Of a stretch of DNA of 7,185 nucleotides, positions 1-6,008 are shown piece after piece. A program made the translations under genes and the position numbers. Each line of letters begins with the position of its first letter. Position 1 is the stretch's first letter. The stretch lies in the NCBI GenBank assembly GCA_009779525.1, contig WREB01000060.1, forward strand, positions 1 through 7,185. The letters run 5' to 3'. Below the pieces are notes generated by a model. That model searched no databases. It was not told the DNA's origin and saw nothing but the letters and a program-made list of their open reading frames with translations. Source of the DNA: Defluviitaleaceae bacterium (lineage in GTDB: Bacteria; Bacillota_A; Clostridia; Lachnospirales; WQUN01).

Positions 1-569
1 CCGATCGGGTAGTTGAGGCGGTCCATCAAAAGCCGCCCGAACGCGAGCCACGGCGAATGGTTTAGATTATTGGTCTGCTCGCGGTTGACGGAGTGCGCGG
101 TATCGGTTGATTCGTTGAACGGGTGCGCCGCTATGTCCCATTTGTTCCTGTTGCGAAACAAATGAACGCCGAGCCGCGGCGGATCGTACATCGGCGCGTG
201 CCCGTGGCCCGAATTGTTCGACTGCCCCGCCAGCACGTATACGTCGCCGACCCCGATGTTTAACGCCATGTCGCCGCGCAGCCCGTAGCGGAAGCTCCAG
301 CTTTGCAAAATCGTCTCGACCCGGTAGAGGCCGCCAGCGGGCAGCTCGAACGCTGCGCGCCATTTTTTCCCTTCCAGCATTTCCGCCTTAAAATACGGCA
401 CGACGACTTCGTTGTAATCCTGCAGCACCGCGCGCACGTATACGTCGTTCTGGTTGTTTTCGGGCTCGCAGCGGCCGCCGATCTCGATTTTCGCAAAGCC
501 GTTTTCGTCCTGCTGGAAAATCTGGTAGTCGCTGATGCCGTACTCGATGTAGACTCCGCTTTCCTTCAT
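1..569 (-). CDS. SGNH-type sialate-O-acetylesterase-like carbohydrate esterase, N-terminal part (3' end outside window)
   Basis: The reverse strand is open from an ATG at 569 to the window edge (189 codons, no stop). A GGAGGG ribosome binding site lies about five bases upstream of the ATG. Residues 1-100 look like a beta-sandwich entry domain ending in LYRVET and a W/Y-rich strand. Then comes DVYVLAGQSNNSGHG at about 109-123, which matches block I of SASA/SGNH esterases (usually AGQSNM.G) and makes Ser117 the expected nucleophile. The Asp/His catalytic residues would lie in the missing C-terminal part. Family members remove acetyl groups from sialic acid or, more often, from plant or host polysaccharides. 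No signal peptide is visible, so a cytoplasmic location is inferred. Asn replaces the usual Met after AGQSN. The gene is divergent from the solute-binding lipoprotein operon. The family call is firm; the substrate is unknown. Confidence 0.88.
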   Translation of the reverse strand, partial: MKESGVYIEYGISDYQIFQQDENGFAKIEIGGRCEPENNQNDVYVRAVLQDYNEVVVPYFKAEMLEGKKWRAAFELPAGGLYRVETILQSWSFRYGLRGDMALNIGVGDVYVLAGQSNNSGHGHAPMYDPPRLGVHLFRNRNKWDIAAHPFNESTDTAHSVNREQTNNLNHSPWLAFGRLLMDRLNYPI

Positions 570-623
570 CCAACCCTCCGCTTTATTTGCTGACCGGCAT
601 ATGATAACGCATGCGCGGCGGGT

Positions 624-652
624 TTGTATATCGGCTTGCAAGGGATTATAAT
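624..652 (+). promoter_or_regulatory. Sigma-A-like promoter of the lipoprotein operon
   Basis: A perfect TATAAT -10 box at 647-652 is preceded, with a 17-base spacer, by TTGTAT at 624-629 (TTG core only). It lies about 30 bases upstream of the first lipoprotein's ATG. The -10 box sits in ATTATAAT (645-652), which reads the same on both strands, so it could also contribute to leftward transcription of the esterase gene, although no good -35 was found on that strand. Confidence 0.6.
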
Positions 653-671
653 TTACGCAAAATAATTTACG
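648..671 (+). repeat. Short tandem direct repeat overlapping the -10 and 5' leader (possible operator)
   Basis: ATAATTTACG occurs at 648-657 and again at 662-671, exactly 14 bases apart, spanning the -10 box and the probable transcription start. The position suits a repressor site, but the repeat is short and AT-rich, so chance is a real alternative. Confidence 0.3.
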
Positions 672-683
672 AAGGTGAATTAA

Positions 684-2183
684 ATGCGAAAACATTTCAG
701 GATACTGGCGTTTTTTGCAATAGTCGCCCTATTCGCCGGCTGCGGCGGGGGGGCTGGCCAAACCGAAAGCCCCGCGAACACGGGCGGGACGGATAACGCG
801 CCCAGCGCAACGTCGGCGGCTGCGCCCGCCGCGCAGGGTGACGCCGAAGCGGAGGACATAGCGATAGAGACCGACTGGCGCACCGCCGACCATTCGGGCA
901 AGACCGTCAAGTTCATCGACGGCGAGGCGCTCACGTTCTCGCTTAAGGGAATCAACTGGGGTTATCCCTATTACATGGCGATACTCGAGTGGCAGCACAA
1001 CACCGGCGCGACGATGCTGATGCTTCCGGCGCTTGAGATCCCGGCGGTTTTAGCCGGAATCAACGCGAACGAGGGGTACGACTTCGTGCAAAGCGGAGCG
1101 TACTGGCCGATGAACAATCTGCTAATGACTTTCGACGACGACTACGATTACTTCGTCAACAGATACGGGACCAAGATAAACAGCCAGATGGGGATGAACA
1201 TCTACGACGGGCACTTCATAGGGCCGAGCTATCCGTGGAATTTCGGGGCGCACGCGATGCTCTACAACCTGGAATTGTTAAACAGGCTGGGGGTCGAAAC
1301 GCCGCGCGAGCTTTTCATGCGGGGCGAATGGACTTGGGACGCGTATTGGGAGATGGTCAAGTACGTCGGGCAGCTCGACATGGACGGGGACGGGACGCCG
1401 GATTACGTCGCGACGGCCAACGCCCCGCATTTTCGCTACATGGTCGAAGTCATGCGCGAGCTTTCCGACGGCACCTACGAAAACATAGCCGACACGCAGC
1501 GCCTGCGCGATTTCGCCGACATGATCTACACCGGCTACAACATCCTCGAAATTTACCAGGAAGAAATGCCGCAGCCGTGGATGGGCTATTCGTTCGGGAG
1601 CGAAAAGTATCCGTGGATAAGCTCCGTCGGAATACCTTCGTACGATCCGACGGTGTTTTTCGGCTTCAAGGACAACATCGGCGAATTCCTCGAATGGGTG
1701 CCGATGCCCGCGTACGGCGACGACAACGAGTTCAACGGCGGCGGGCGCGGCCTTTATATTCTAAAGGGCGCCGGAAACCCGGACGCCGCGCTTAACTTCC
1801 TGGATTTCGTGATCAACGCGGTCGGCGACACTTCGATGCAGATGGTCACGCAGGGAAGGATCGACTACGGCTTTGTGGGGATGACCGGCTGCGTGCCCGA
1901 GAGCGCCGAATACCTCGAGTACTGGGCGAACTACATCGACAACGCGTACGACACGTTCACAAAATACCCGCACTACAGCTGGGAGTACTACGAGGCGTGC
2001 CTCGACTATTGGAACGCGCTCCCGATTATACAAGGCGGCTACCACGGCTGGAGGTCCTCGCTCTACGACATCCCGAACCACCGCGTGTTCGTCGACTATC
2101 CGCCGTCGACGGCGGTCTCGATGTACATCGAGCAGCTACAGGCGCTGATCGACGACCACAACGAGTTCATCAAGACGCGATAG
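684..2183 (+). CDS. Extracellular solute-binding lipoprotein (ABC sugar transporter type), paralogue 1
   Basis: 499 residues. The ATG follows AAGGTGA (672-678) by five bases. A hydrophobic signal peptide (4-19) ends in the lipobox FAGC with the lipidated Cys at 20, followed by a Gly/Ala/Ser-rich tether (21-55) typical of membrane-anchored binding proteins. The mature part has the family 1 binding-protein signature: AMLYNLELLNRLGVETP (191-207), the GEWTWDAYWEM segment (214-224, like the usual W-TWDE motif), and an Asp-rich loop DMDGDGTPD (232-240) that resembles the EF-hand-like calcium loop often seen in such proteins. Aromatic residues are abundant in the C-terminal lobe (EYLEYWANY, SWEYYEACLDYW), as expected for stacking against sugars. 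It should capture a saccharide outside the membrane and hand it to an ABC permease, but no permease gene is in the window. It is first in an operon with a paralogue and a sugar kinase. The ligand cannot be read from the sequence. Confidence 0.87.
   Translation: MRKHFRILAFFAIVALFAGCGGGAGQTESPANTGGTDNAPSATSAAAPAAQGDAEAEDIAIETDWRTADHSGKTVKFIDGEALTFSLKGINWGYPYYMAILEWQHNTGATMLMLPALEIPAVLAGINANEGYDFVQSGAYWPMNNLLMTFDDDYDYFVNRYGTKINSQMGMNIYDGHFIGPSYPWNFGAHAMLYNLELLNRLGVETPRELFMRGEWTWDAYWEMVKYVGQLDMDGDGTPDYVATANAPHFRYMVEVMRELSDGTYENIADTQRLRDFADMIYTGYNILEIYQEEMPQPWMGYSFGSEKYPWISSVGIPSYDPTVFFGFKDNIGEFLEWVPMPAYGDDNEFNGGGRGLYILKGAGNPDAALNFLDFVINAVGDTSMQMVTQGRIDYGFVGMTGCVPESAEYLEYWANYIDNAYDTFTKYPHYSWEYYEACLDYWNALPIIQGGYHGWRSSLYDIPNHRVFVDYPPSTAVSMYIEQLQALIDDHNEFIKTR
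1309..1345 (+). repeat. 37-base exact match to 2829-2865 in the downstream paralogue
   Basis: This segment encodes the LFMRGEWTWDAY region of paralogue 1 and is identical base for base, wobble positions included, to the corresponding segment of paralogue 2. A second exact match of 28 bases joins 1985-2012 and 3505-3532 (YYEACLDYW region). Both are internal to coding genes and mark the two genes as duplicates. Confidence 0.9.
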
Positions 2184-2190
2184 GCGAAAC

Positions 2191-2195
2191 GGAGG
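2191..2195 (+). promoter_or_regulatory. Ribosome binding site that fixes the start of paralogue 2
   Basis: GGAGG lies five bases before the ATG at 2201. The reading frame is open further upstream, to 1997, but that extension overlaps paralogue 1 in another frame. The Shine-Dalgarno site and the signal peptide directly after 2201 decide the start. Confidence 0.85.
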
Positions 2196-2200
2196 AAAAA

Positions 2201-3694
2201 ATGAAAAAGGCAATCAATGGCAGTAAAGTCTATTTGGCCGCCGCGTTAGCCATCGCCCTGCTTATCGGCGGCTGCGGCGGCGGAGGCGATATTGGCGCTG
2301 TCGCTCCGACGCAGGCGCCGACGCAAGCCGACTTGCAATCCGATTCGGATAAAAGCGAGATAGACGAAGAAGACATCGCCGTATCGGGCGACTGGAAGAC
2401 AAAGGACTATACCAACACCGTCGTAAAATGGGTCGACCGCGAGACGACGCGCTTCAACAACAACAAGGCCAACTGGGGCTACGCGTTATTCATGGCCATT
2501 CAGGAGTGGGAGGAGCTTCACGGCGCCATCGTCGATCTTTTGCCCGGGCTCGACCAGCAGCAGGTCACCGCCGGGCTCGTCGCCGGCGAAGGCTACGATT
2601 TGATAAGGACAGGCAAATATTTTTTGGCGAAAGAAATGCTCGAACCGTTCGCGCAGGATGAGATCGACCACTTCACGATGCTCCTGGGCCACCAGGCGTT
2701 CGGGCTCCAGGGCTTCTCGCGATTCAAGGGCGGTTACTACGGGGTGCTTCCGCCCTGGGAAAACGCCGCCACCGCCATCTGCTACAACGCCGATCTGCTT
2801 ACGCGCCTCGGGGTCGAGCGTCCCGCGCAGCTTTTCATGCGGGGCGAATGGACTTGGGACGCGTACTACGGGCTGGCGCAGCACGTCGGCCAACTCGACC
2901 TCGACGGGGACGGGAAGCCCGAATACGTCGCGACGATGAACGGCACCGCGTTCAATTACTTAGTCAGGGTCTTCGAAGAAAACGACGACGGCACGTACGA
3001 AGTGATCGCGGATTCGCAGAGGCTTCGCGACTTAGCCGACATGATTTACAACGGCTACAACATCCTCGACATCTACACCGAGGAGATGCCGTCCCCGTGG
3101 ACCAACTACGCGTACAGCGGCGAACGCTACCCGTTCATGATCGCGTGCGGAATACCCGCGTACGACCCGACGTGCTTCTTCGGCTTCACCGACGGCGACG
3201 GCGAGGCGCTCGAATGGGTCCCGATGCCGGTTTACGGCGACGGGCGCGAGTTCAGCATAAAAACCAACGCGGTCAGCATAATGAAGGGCGCGCAAAACCG
3301 CGACGGCGCGCTTAACTTGCTTGACTACGTCTTCAACTGCGTCGGCGATTCCGCGATGCAAAAAGTAACGAGGGGCCTCCGGGACTACGGATACAAAGGC
3401 CTTGCGGGAAGCGTGCCCGACAGCGCGGATTTCGTGGAGTACTGGGAAAATTTCGTCGATACCGAATGGCAGAAGATCGAGCGCTCGCCCTACTACGACT
3501 GGACGTACTACGAGGCGTGCCTCGACTATTGGGACACACTGCCGGTTTACGGCGGCAGGCATTATCGCTACGACGACTTCGATCCGCCCGACTACCGGAT
3601 CTTCATGAACGAGCCGCCCGCTACCGCGATCGCGACATACGTCGAAAGCCTGCGCGTGATAATCGAAAACTACAACGACCAGGTTCGCGGGTAG
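2201..3694 (+). CDS. Extracellular solute-binding lipoprotein (ABC sugar transporter type), paralogue 2
   Basis: 497 residues. The signal peptide has N-terminal Lys residues, a hydrophobic core (10-22) and the lipobox IGGC with Cys at 25, followed by a Gly/Thr/Gln/Asp-rich tether. It aligns along its whole length with the preceding gene, by eye about half identical. The C-terminal two thirds is best conserved: CYNADLLTRLGV, GEWTWDAY (215-222), the Asp-rich loop DLDGDGKPE (233-241), QRLRDLADMIYNGYNILDIY and YYEACLDYW. The first lobe (about 100-190) is more divergent, which fits a changed ligand or partner; this is inference. The gene starts 17 bases after paralogue 1 and ends 5 bases before the kinase, so all three are probably co-transcribed. 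It should be a membrane-anchored sugar receptor. No permease is encoded nearby in the window. Confidence 0.87.
   Translation: MKKAINGSKVYLAAALAIALLIGGCGGGGDIGAVAPTQAPTQADLQSDSDKSEIDEEDIAVSGDWKTKDYTNTVVKWVDRETTRFNNNKANWGYALFMAIQEWEELHGAIVDLLPGLDQQQVTAGLVAGEGYDLIRTGKYFLAKEMLEPFAQDEIDHFTMLLGHQAFGLQGFSRFKGGYYGVLPPWENAATAICYNADLLTRLGVERPAQLFMRGEWTWDAYYGLAQHVGQLDLDGDGKPEYVATMNGTAFNYLVRVFEENDDGTYEVIADSQRLRDLADMIYNGYNILDIYTEEMPSPWTNYAYSGERYPFMIACGIPAYDPTCFFGFTDGDGEALEWVPMPVYGDGREFSIKTNAVSIMKGAQNRDGALNLLDYVFNCVGDSAMQKVTRGLRDYGYKGLAGSVPDSADFVEYWENFVDTEWQKIERSPYYDWTYYEACLDYWDTLPVYGGRHYRYDDFDPPDYRIFMNEPPATAIATYVESLRVIIENYNDQVRG
2829..2865 (+). repeat. 37-base exact match to 1309-1345 in the upstream paralogue
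   Basis: This is the downstream copy of the identical block, inside paralogue 2. The two copies are 1520 bases apart in the same orientation, so homologous recombination between them could delete or fuse the two genes. Confidence 0.9.
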
Positions 3695-3699
3695 GCGAA

Positions 3700-4782
3700 A
3701 TGGATTCGGAAATAAAAAAAATCATCGGCGCGGTAAAGAAATGCGCCAAGACGGTGACTTTAGGCTTCGACGGCTACGTGGACGAAGTGTTTGAAATCGT
3801 CGAAAACAGGGACAAGGACAACAACGTAGCCGTCTATTCCAAAATGAACCAATTCGCCGACCGGATCAGACAGGGCGGGGCGGGGGGCGTCTCGGCGGAA
3901 ATAATCCGCAAGCGCCGCTCCCACGGCGGGTTTACCGCCAATACCGGCAACGCCGTCGCGTCGCTAGGAATCGGCACGGTCATGGTCGGTCTGTTCGGCG
4001 AAGAAAAACTCGACCCGGTCTTTCAGCCGTTCGAAAAAAAATGCCGGGTGATATCGGCGGGAAATCCGGCGATGACGAACATTTACGAGTTCGACGACGG
4101 CAAGCTGATGCTGCCGTTTATCGAACCGACCATAAATTTTGACTACGCGTCGCTTGCGGCTTCGGTCGGGAAAGATAGATTAGCGGAAATTTTTTCCGGT
4201 TCGGACATCATAGCGGTCGGCTATTGGTCGCTCATGCCCGCGTTCGGGGAAATCGTCGCCAAAATCGCGGAATCGCTGCCTGCCGACGGCAAAAGGCGGC
4301 GGATGTTCTTCGATTTCGCCGACGTCAGGAAGCGCGAGGAGTCGGCGCTTAGGGAAATGATTTCAACGCTCGGCGTCCTTAACGGAGTCGTTCCGGCGAC
4401 GCTTAGCCTTAACGAGCATGAAGCCGCCGTCGTGTTCGGTTTGTACGGAAAAAAAATAACCGCCGACGAAGCGCCAAAACCCGGCGAAATCGAGGCGGTA
4501 AGACGCATGACCGGACTAGACGAACTGGTCGTGCACACGCCCCGCTACGCCGTTTCGGCGTCCGCCGAAGAAGGCGAGCACGCCGCGGCGCAAATCTACT
4601 GCGAAAAACCCCTGCTGACCACCGGAGCGGGGGACACGTTCAACGGAGGCTACATAGCCGCGAAGGCCGCCGGGCTAAGTCCGGCGGAGCGTCTGCGCTT
4701 CGCGAACGCGGTGGTTGGCTGCTACCTTCGAAACGGCGCGGCGCCCGGCTTGACGCAGGCTGCCGAGGCGACGCTCATTTGA
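3700..4782 (+). CDS. PfkB/ribokinase-family carbohydrate kinase
   Basis: 360 residues from the ATG at 3700, five bases after the upstream stop. The frame is open further upstream, but only over the lipoprotein gene, and similarity to kinases begins just after this ATG. Visible family features are GFDGYVDEV near the N-terminus (22-30, substrate side), the Gly-rich GGFTANTGNAVASLG (76-90), NEHE at 238-241 (the NxxE magnesium/phosphate motif), and the C-terminal signature TTGAGDTFNGGY (307-318) with catalytic Asp312 and the GAGD anion hole. It should phosphorylate a sugar or sugar-like alcohol with ATP in the cytoplasm; the substrate is not deducible. The protein is somewhat longer than typical ribokinases (about 300-330 residues). 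No good Shine-Dalgarno site precedes it (only TAGGCG), so translation is probably coupled to the upstream lipoprotein. It is the last gene of the operon. Confidence 0.9.
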   Translation: MDSEIKKIIGAVKKCAKTVTLGFDGYVDEVFEIVENRDKDNNVAVYSKMNQFADRIRQGGAGGVSAEIIRKRRSHGGFTANTGNAVASLGIGTVMVGLFGEEKLDPVFQPFEKKCRVISAGNPAMTNIYEFDDGKLMLPFIEPTINFDYASLAASVGKDRLAEIFSGSDIIAVGYWSLMPAFGEIVAKIAESLPADGKRRRMFFDFADVRKREESALREMISTLGVLNGVVPATLSLNEHEAAVVFGLYGKKITADEAPKPGEIEAVRRMTGLDELVVHTPRYAVSASAEEGEHAAAQIYCEKPLLTTGAGDTFNGGYIAAKAAGLSPAERLRFANAVVGCYLRNGAAPGLTQAAEATLI

Positions 4783-4785
4783 TTT

Positions 4786-4795
4786 GTAAATTTAC
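4786..4795. other. 10-base perfect palindrome in the convergent gap
   Basis: GTAAATTTAC reads the same on both strands and lies just after the kinase stop. The 37-base gap (4783-4819) between the convergent genes holds nothing else of note and no convincing terminator hairpin. The palindrome shares AATTTAC with the direct repeat near the operon promoter. Chance is plausible for such an AT-rich site. Confidence 0.3.
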
Positions 4796-4819
4796 TTGAG
4801 CGAAATTCTTGCAAAAAAC

Positions 4820-5884
4820 TTATGAGTTACTGATTTCGTCGTAAAGCGCGAGCAGGTTTTCGAGCGGCGTGTCCGGTATTATCGTGTTGGAGGTGAAGAA
4901 CACGAGATCCGCCTCGTCCTCGCATATTTCCTTCACGCGCCTGACAAGGCCGCGTATCTCATCGGGGGTTAGCACCGGCAGCTCGGTCGTCACCGAAAAC
5001 GGACCGAATATTAAAATCTTCCCGCCGTCCTTCGTGCGCTGCTTCGACATGAAATCGATCGTCATCCCGCACTCCGGCTGAAAACCCTGGAAGCCCTGCA
5101 CGCCGCAGTCGATAAGCATCGGGAGCAGGGGACGCACGTCTCCGTCCGAATGCCAGACCGGCTTGCAGCCGACCTCAAGCAGCGGCTCGAGCCCGTAGGC
5201 AAGCGCGGGGGCGTAATGCTCCTTTAAAAATTTCGTCGAGATCATCGGCCCGCGCTGCGTGCATATGTCCTCGCCGAAAAGCAGCGCCTTGGGAAAAAGC
5301 CCCTCCCTCACCATCTCGGCGATCACCCTCGACCTAAAGCGTCCGTAGGCGCCCCCGACCTCAAAAAGCTTGATCCCTAAGTCGGGCCTTAATCCGTAAA
5401 GCAGGAAAAAGTTTTCGTAGCCGTATTCGCCGTACCAGCTCGCCTTCGCCCCCGCGCCCCACTGCGCGGGCATGTAGACCATGTCGCCGCATTTTTGCTG
5501 GAAGCCGGTCAGCGACGCGCGAAAATCCGATACCGCCTTATCGAAATCGAAGTTTTTTTCCGTTTCGGAGGCGGAGGGCAGCTCCTCGACCTTGCGGACG
5601 CATTCCTCGAAAGACATGCCCGTGTCCGCCTTGAGGTAGTTGTCGCGGTTGGTCGTGCGGTAGCCGTCCTCGCTTTGCGTTGTGAAAAGCCCGATGAGCC
5701 CGTCCATCCCAAGCAGGCGGTAGGCCTCGAGCGTCACCTCCTCGGCGTTTTCGCGGTAATCCTCGCTGGTTTTCCCGGTCACGCCGAGGATCAAGTCCCT
5801 GCTTGCGATCCAGCCCCCGAGCACCGGGGTCCGATCCGGAGCGCCCCCCGCGAAAACCGTGTCAAGCCTCTGCCGCTTCGTCAT
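4820..5884 (-). CDS. Uroporphyrinogen-decarboxylase-superfamily protein (not HemE; MtaA/MtbA-like group)
   Basis: 354 residues from the ATG at 5884, which sits seven bases after AGGAGG; a TTG two codons earlier is too close to that site. The TIM-barrel family pattern is clear: MTKRQRLDTVFAGGAPDRTPV at the N-terminus, FGEDICTQRGPMIS (203-216), VWHSDGDVRPLLPMLIDCG (244-261), GFQGFQPECGM, and the C-terminal SNTIIPDTPLENL (332-343). The RQAGR substrate motif of true heme-pathway HemE is missing; the equivalent region reads GGWIASRD. The protein is therefore unlikely to decarboxylate uroporphyrinogen. Related proteins include cobalamin methyltransferases such as MtaA and MtbA, whose zinc site is usually His-x-Cys plus a later Cys. 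Here the corresponding stretch is HSD (245-247), so zinc-dependent methyl transfer is uncertain. The gene is convergent with the kinase and has its own promoter. Family assignment is firm, function open. Confidence 0.85.
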   Translation of the reverse strand: MTKRQRLDTVFAGGAPDRTPVLGGWIASRDLILGVTGKTSEDYRENAEEVTLEAYRLLGMDGLIGLFTTQSEDGYRTTNRDNYLKADTGMSFEECVRKVEELPSASETEKNFDFDKAVSDFRASLTGFQQKCGDMVYMPAQWGAGAKASWYGEYGYENFFLLYGLRPDLGIKLFEVGGAYGRFRSRVIAEMVREGLFPKALLFGEDICTQRGPMISTKFLKEHYAPALAYGLEPLLEVGCKPVWHSDGDVRPLLPMLIDCGVQGFQGFQPECGMTIDFMSKQRTKDGGKILIFGPFSVTTELPVLTPDEIRGLVRRVKEICEDEADLVFFTSNTIIPDTPLENLLALYDEISNS

Positions 5885-5891
5885 GCGCAAG

Positions 5892-5897
5892 CCTCCT
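5892..5897 (-). promoter_or_regulatory. Ribosome binding site that fixes the start of the URO-D-family gene
   Basis: AGGAGG on the minus strand is seven bases upstream of the ATG at 5884 but only one base from an in-frame TTG at 5890. The ATG is therefore the start, giving 354 rather than 356 residues. Confidence 0.8.
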
Positions 5898-5932
5898 GTT
5901 TATGAGAGTATAAATGATTCTGTCTAATGCTA

Positions 5933-5961
5933 AATATGCGACGGCGCATTTATTTAGTCAA
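5933..5961 (-). promoter_or_regulatory. Probable sigma-A-type promoter of the URO-D-family gene
   Basis: On the minus strand TTGACT (5956-5961, five of six consensus bases) is followed after 17 bases by CATATT (5933-5938, four of six). A second possible -10, TATACT at 5907-5912 (five of six), lies nearer the gene but has no good -35. Confidence 0.45.
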
Positions 5962-5965
5962 CTAT

Positions 5966-5975
5966 ATGATATCAT
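5966..5975 (+). promoter_or_regulatory. Palindrome with an embedded extended -10 element before the DUF5674-like gene
   Basis: ATGATATCAT is a perfect 10-base palindrome. Read rightward it contains TG-A-TATCAT (5967-5975), an extended -10 element with no recognisable -35, about 35 bases before the next ATG. It lies next to the -35 of the leftward promoter, so a protein bound here could affect both genes. Support is from pattern only. Confidence 0.35.
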
Positions 5976-5996
5976 GAACGTAAAAGCCAGAATTTT

Positions 5997-6002
5997 GAGG
6001 TG
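5997..6002 (+). promoter_or_regulatory. Ribosome binding site that fixes the start of the DUF5674-like gene
   Basis: GAGGTG ends six bases before the ATG at 6009. An in-frame GTG at 6000 lies within this site and so cannot use it. The ATG is the better start. Confidence 0.65.
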
Positions 6003-6008
6003 CTCGGC

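Noticed and set aside
638..652. TTGCAA directly before TATAAT as a -35 box
   Set aside because: The spacing is only a few bases, so it cannot act as a -35 for that -10. TTGTAT at 624-629 has the right distance.
1235..1795. 186-codon open frame on the plus strand inside lipoprotein paralogue 1
   Set aside because: Out-of-frame shadow of a GC-rich gene, with very high Arg content and no recognisable domain.
1997..2200. N-terminal extension of lipoprotein paralogue 2
   Set aside because: It overlaps paralogue 1 in another frame, its sequence is Arg/Pro/Leu-rich shadow, and a ribosome binding site plus signal peptide start at 2201.
3032..3562. 176-codon open frame on the minus strand inside lipoprotein paralogue 2
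   Set aside because: Antisense shadow. A similar antisense frame appears in the paralogue at the equivalent place, as expected from shared codon use, and it has no start signal.
3466..3699. N-terminal extension of the sugar kinase
   Set aside because: It lies entirely over the end of lipoprotein paralogue 2 with an Arg-rich out-of-frame composition. The kinase fold begins after the ATG at 3700.
4809..4832. Possible bidirectional terminator (AACT-CATA-AGTT followed by T residues on the minus strand) between the kinase and the URO-D-family gene
   Set aside because: The stem is only four base pairs and mostly A-T, too weak for an intrinsic terminator.
4820..5884. Calling the minus-strand gene hemE
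   Set aside because: The RQAGR motif of heme-pathway uroporphyrinogen decarboxylase is absent and no other heme genes are nearby.
5495..5905. 136-codon open frame on the plus strand opposite the URO-D-family gene
   Set aside because: Antisense shadow rich in Arg, Val and Ala. The minus-strand protein there has clear family motifs.
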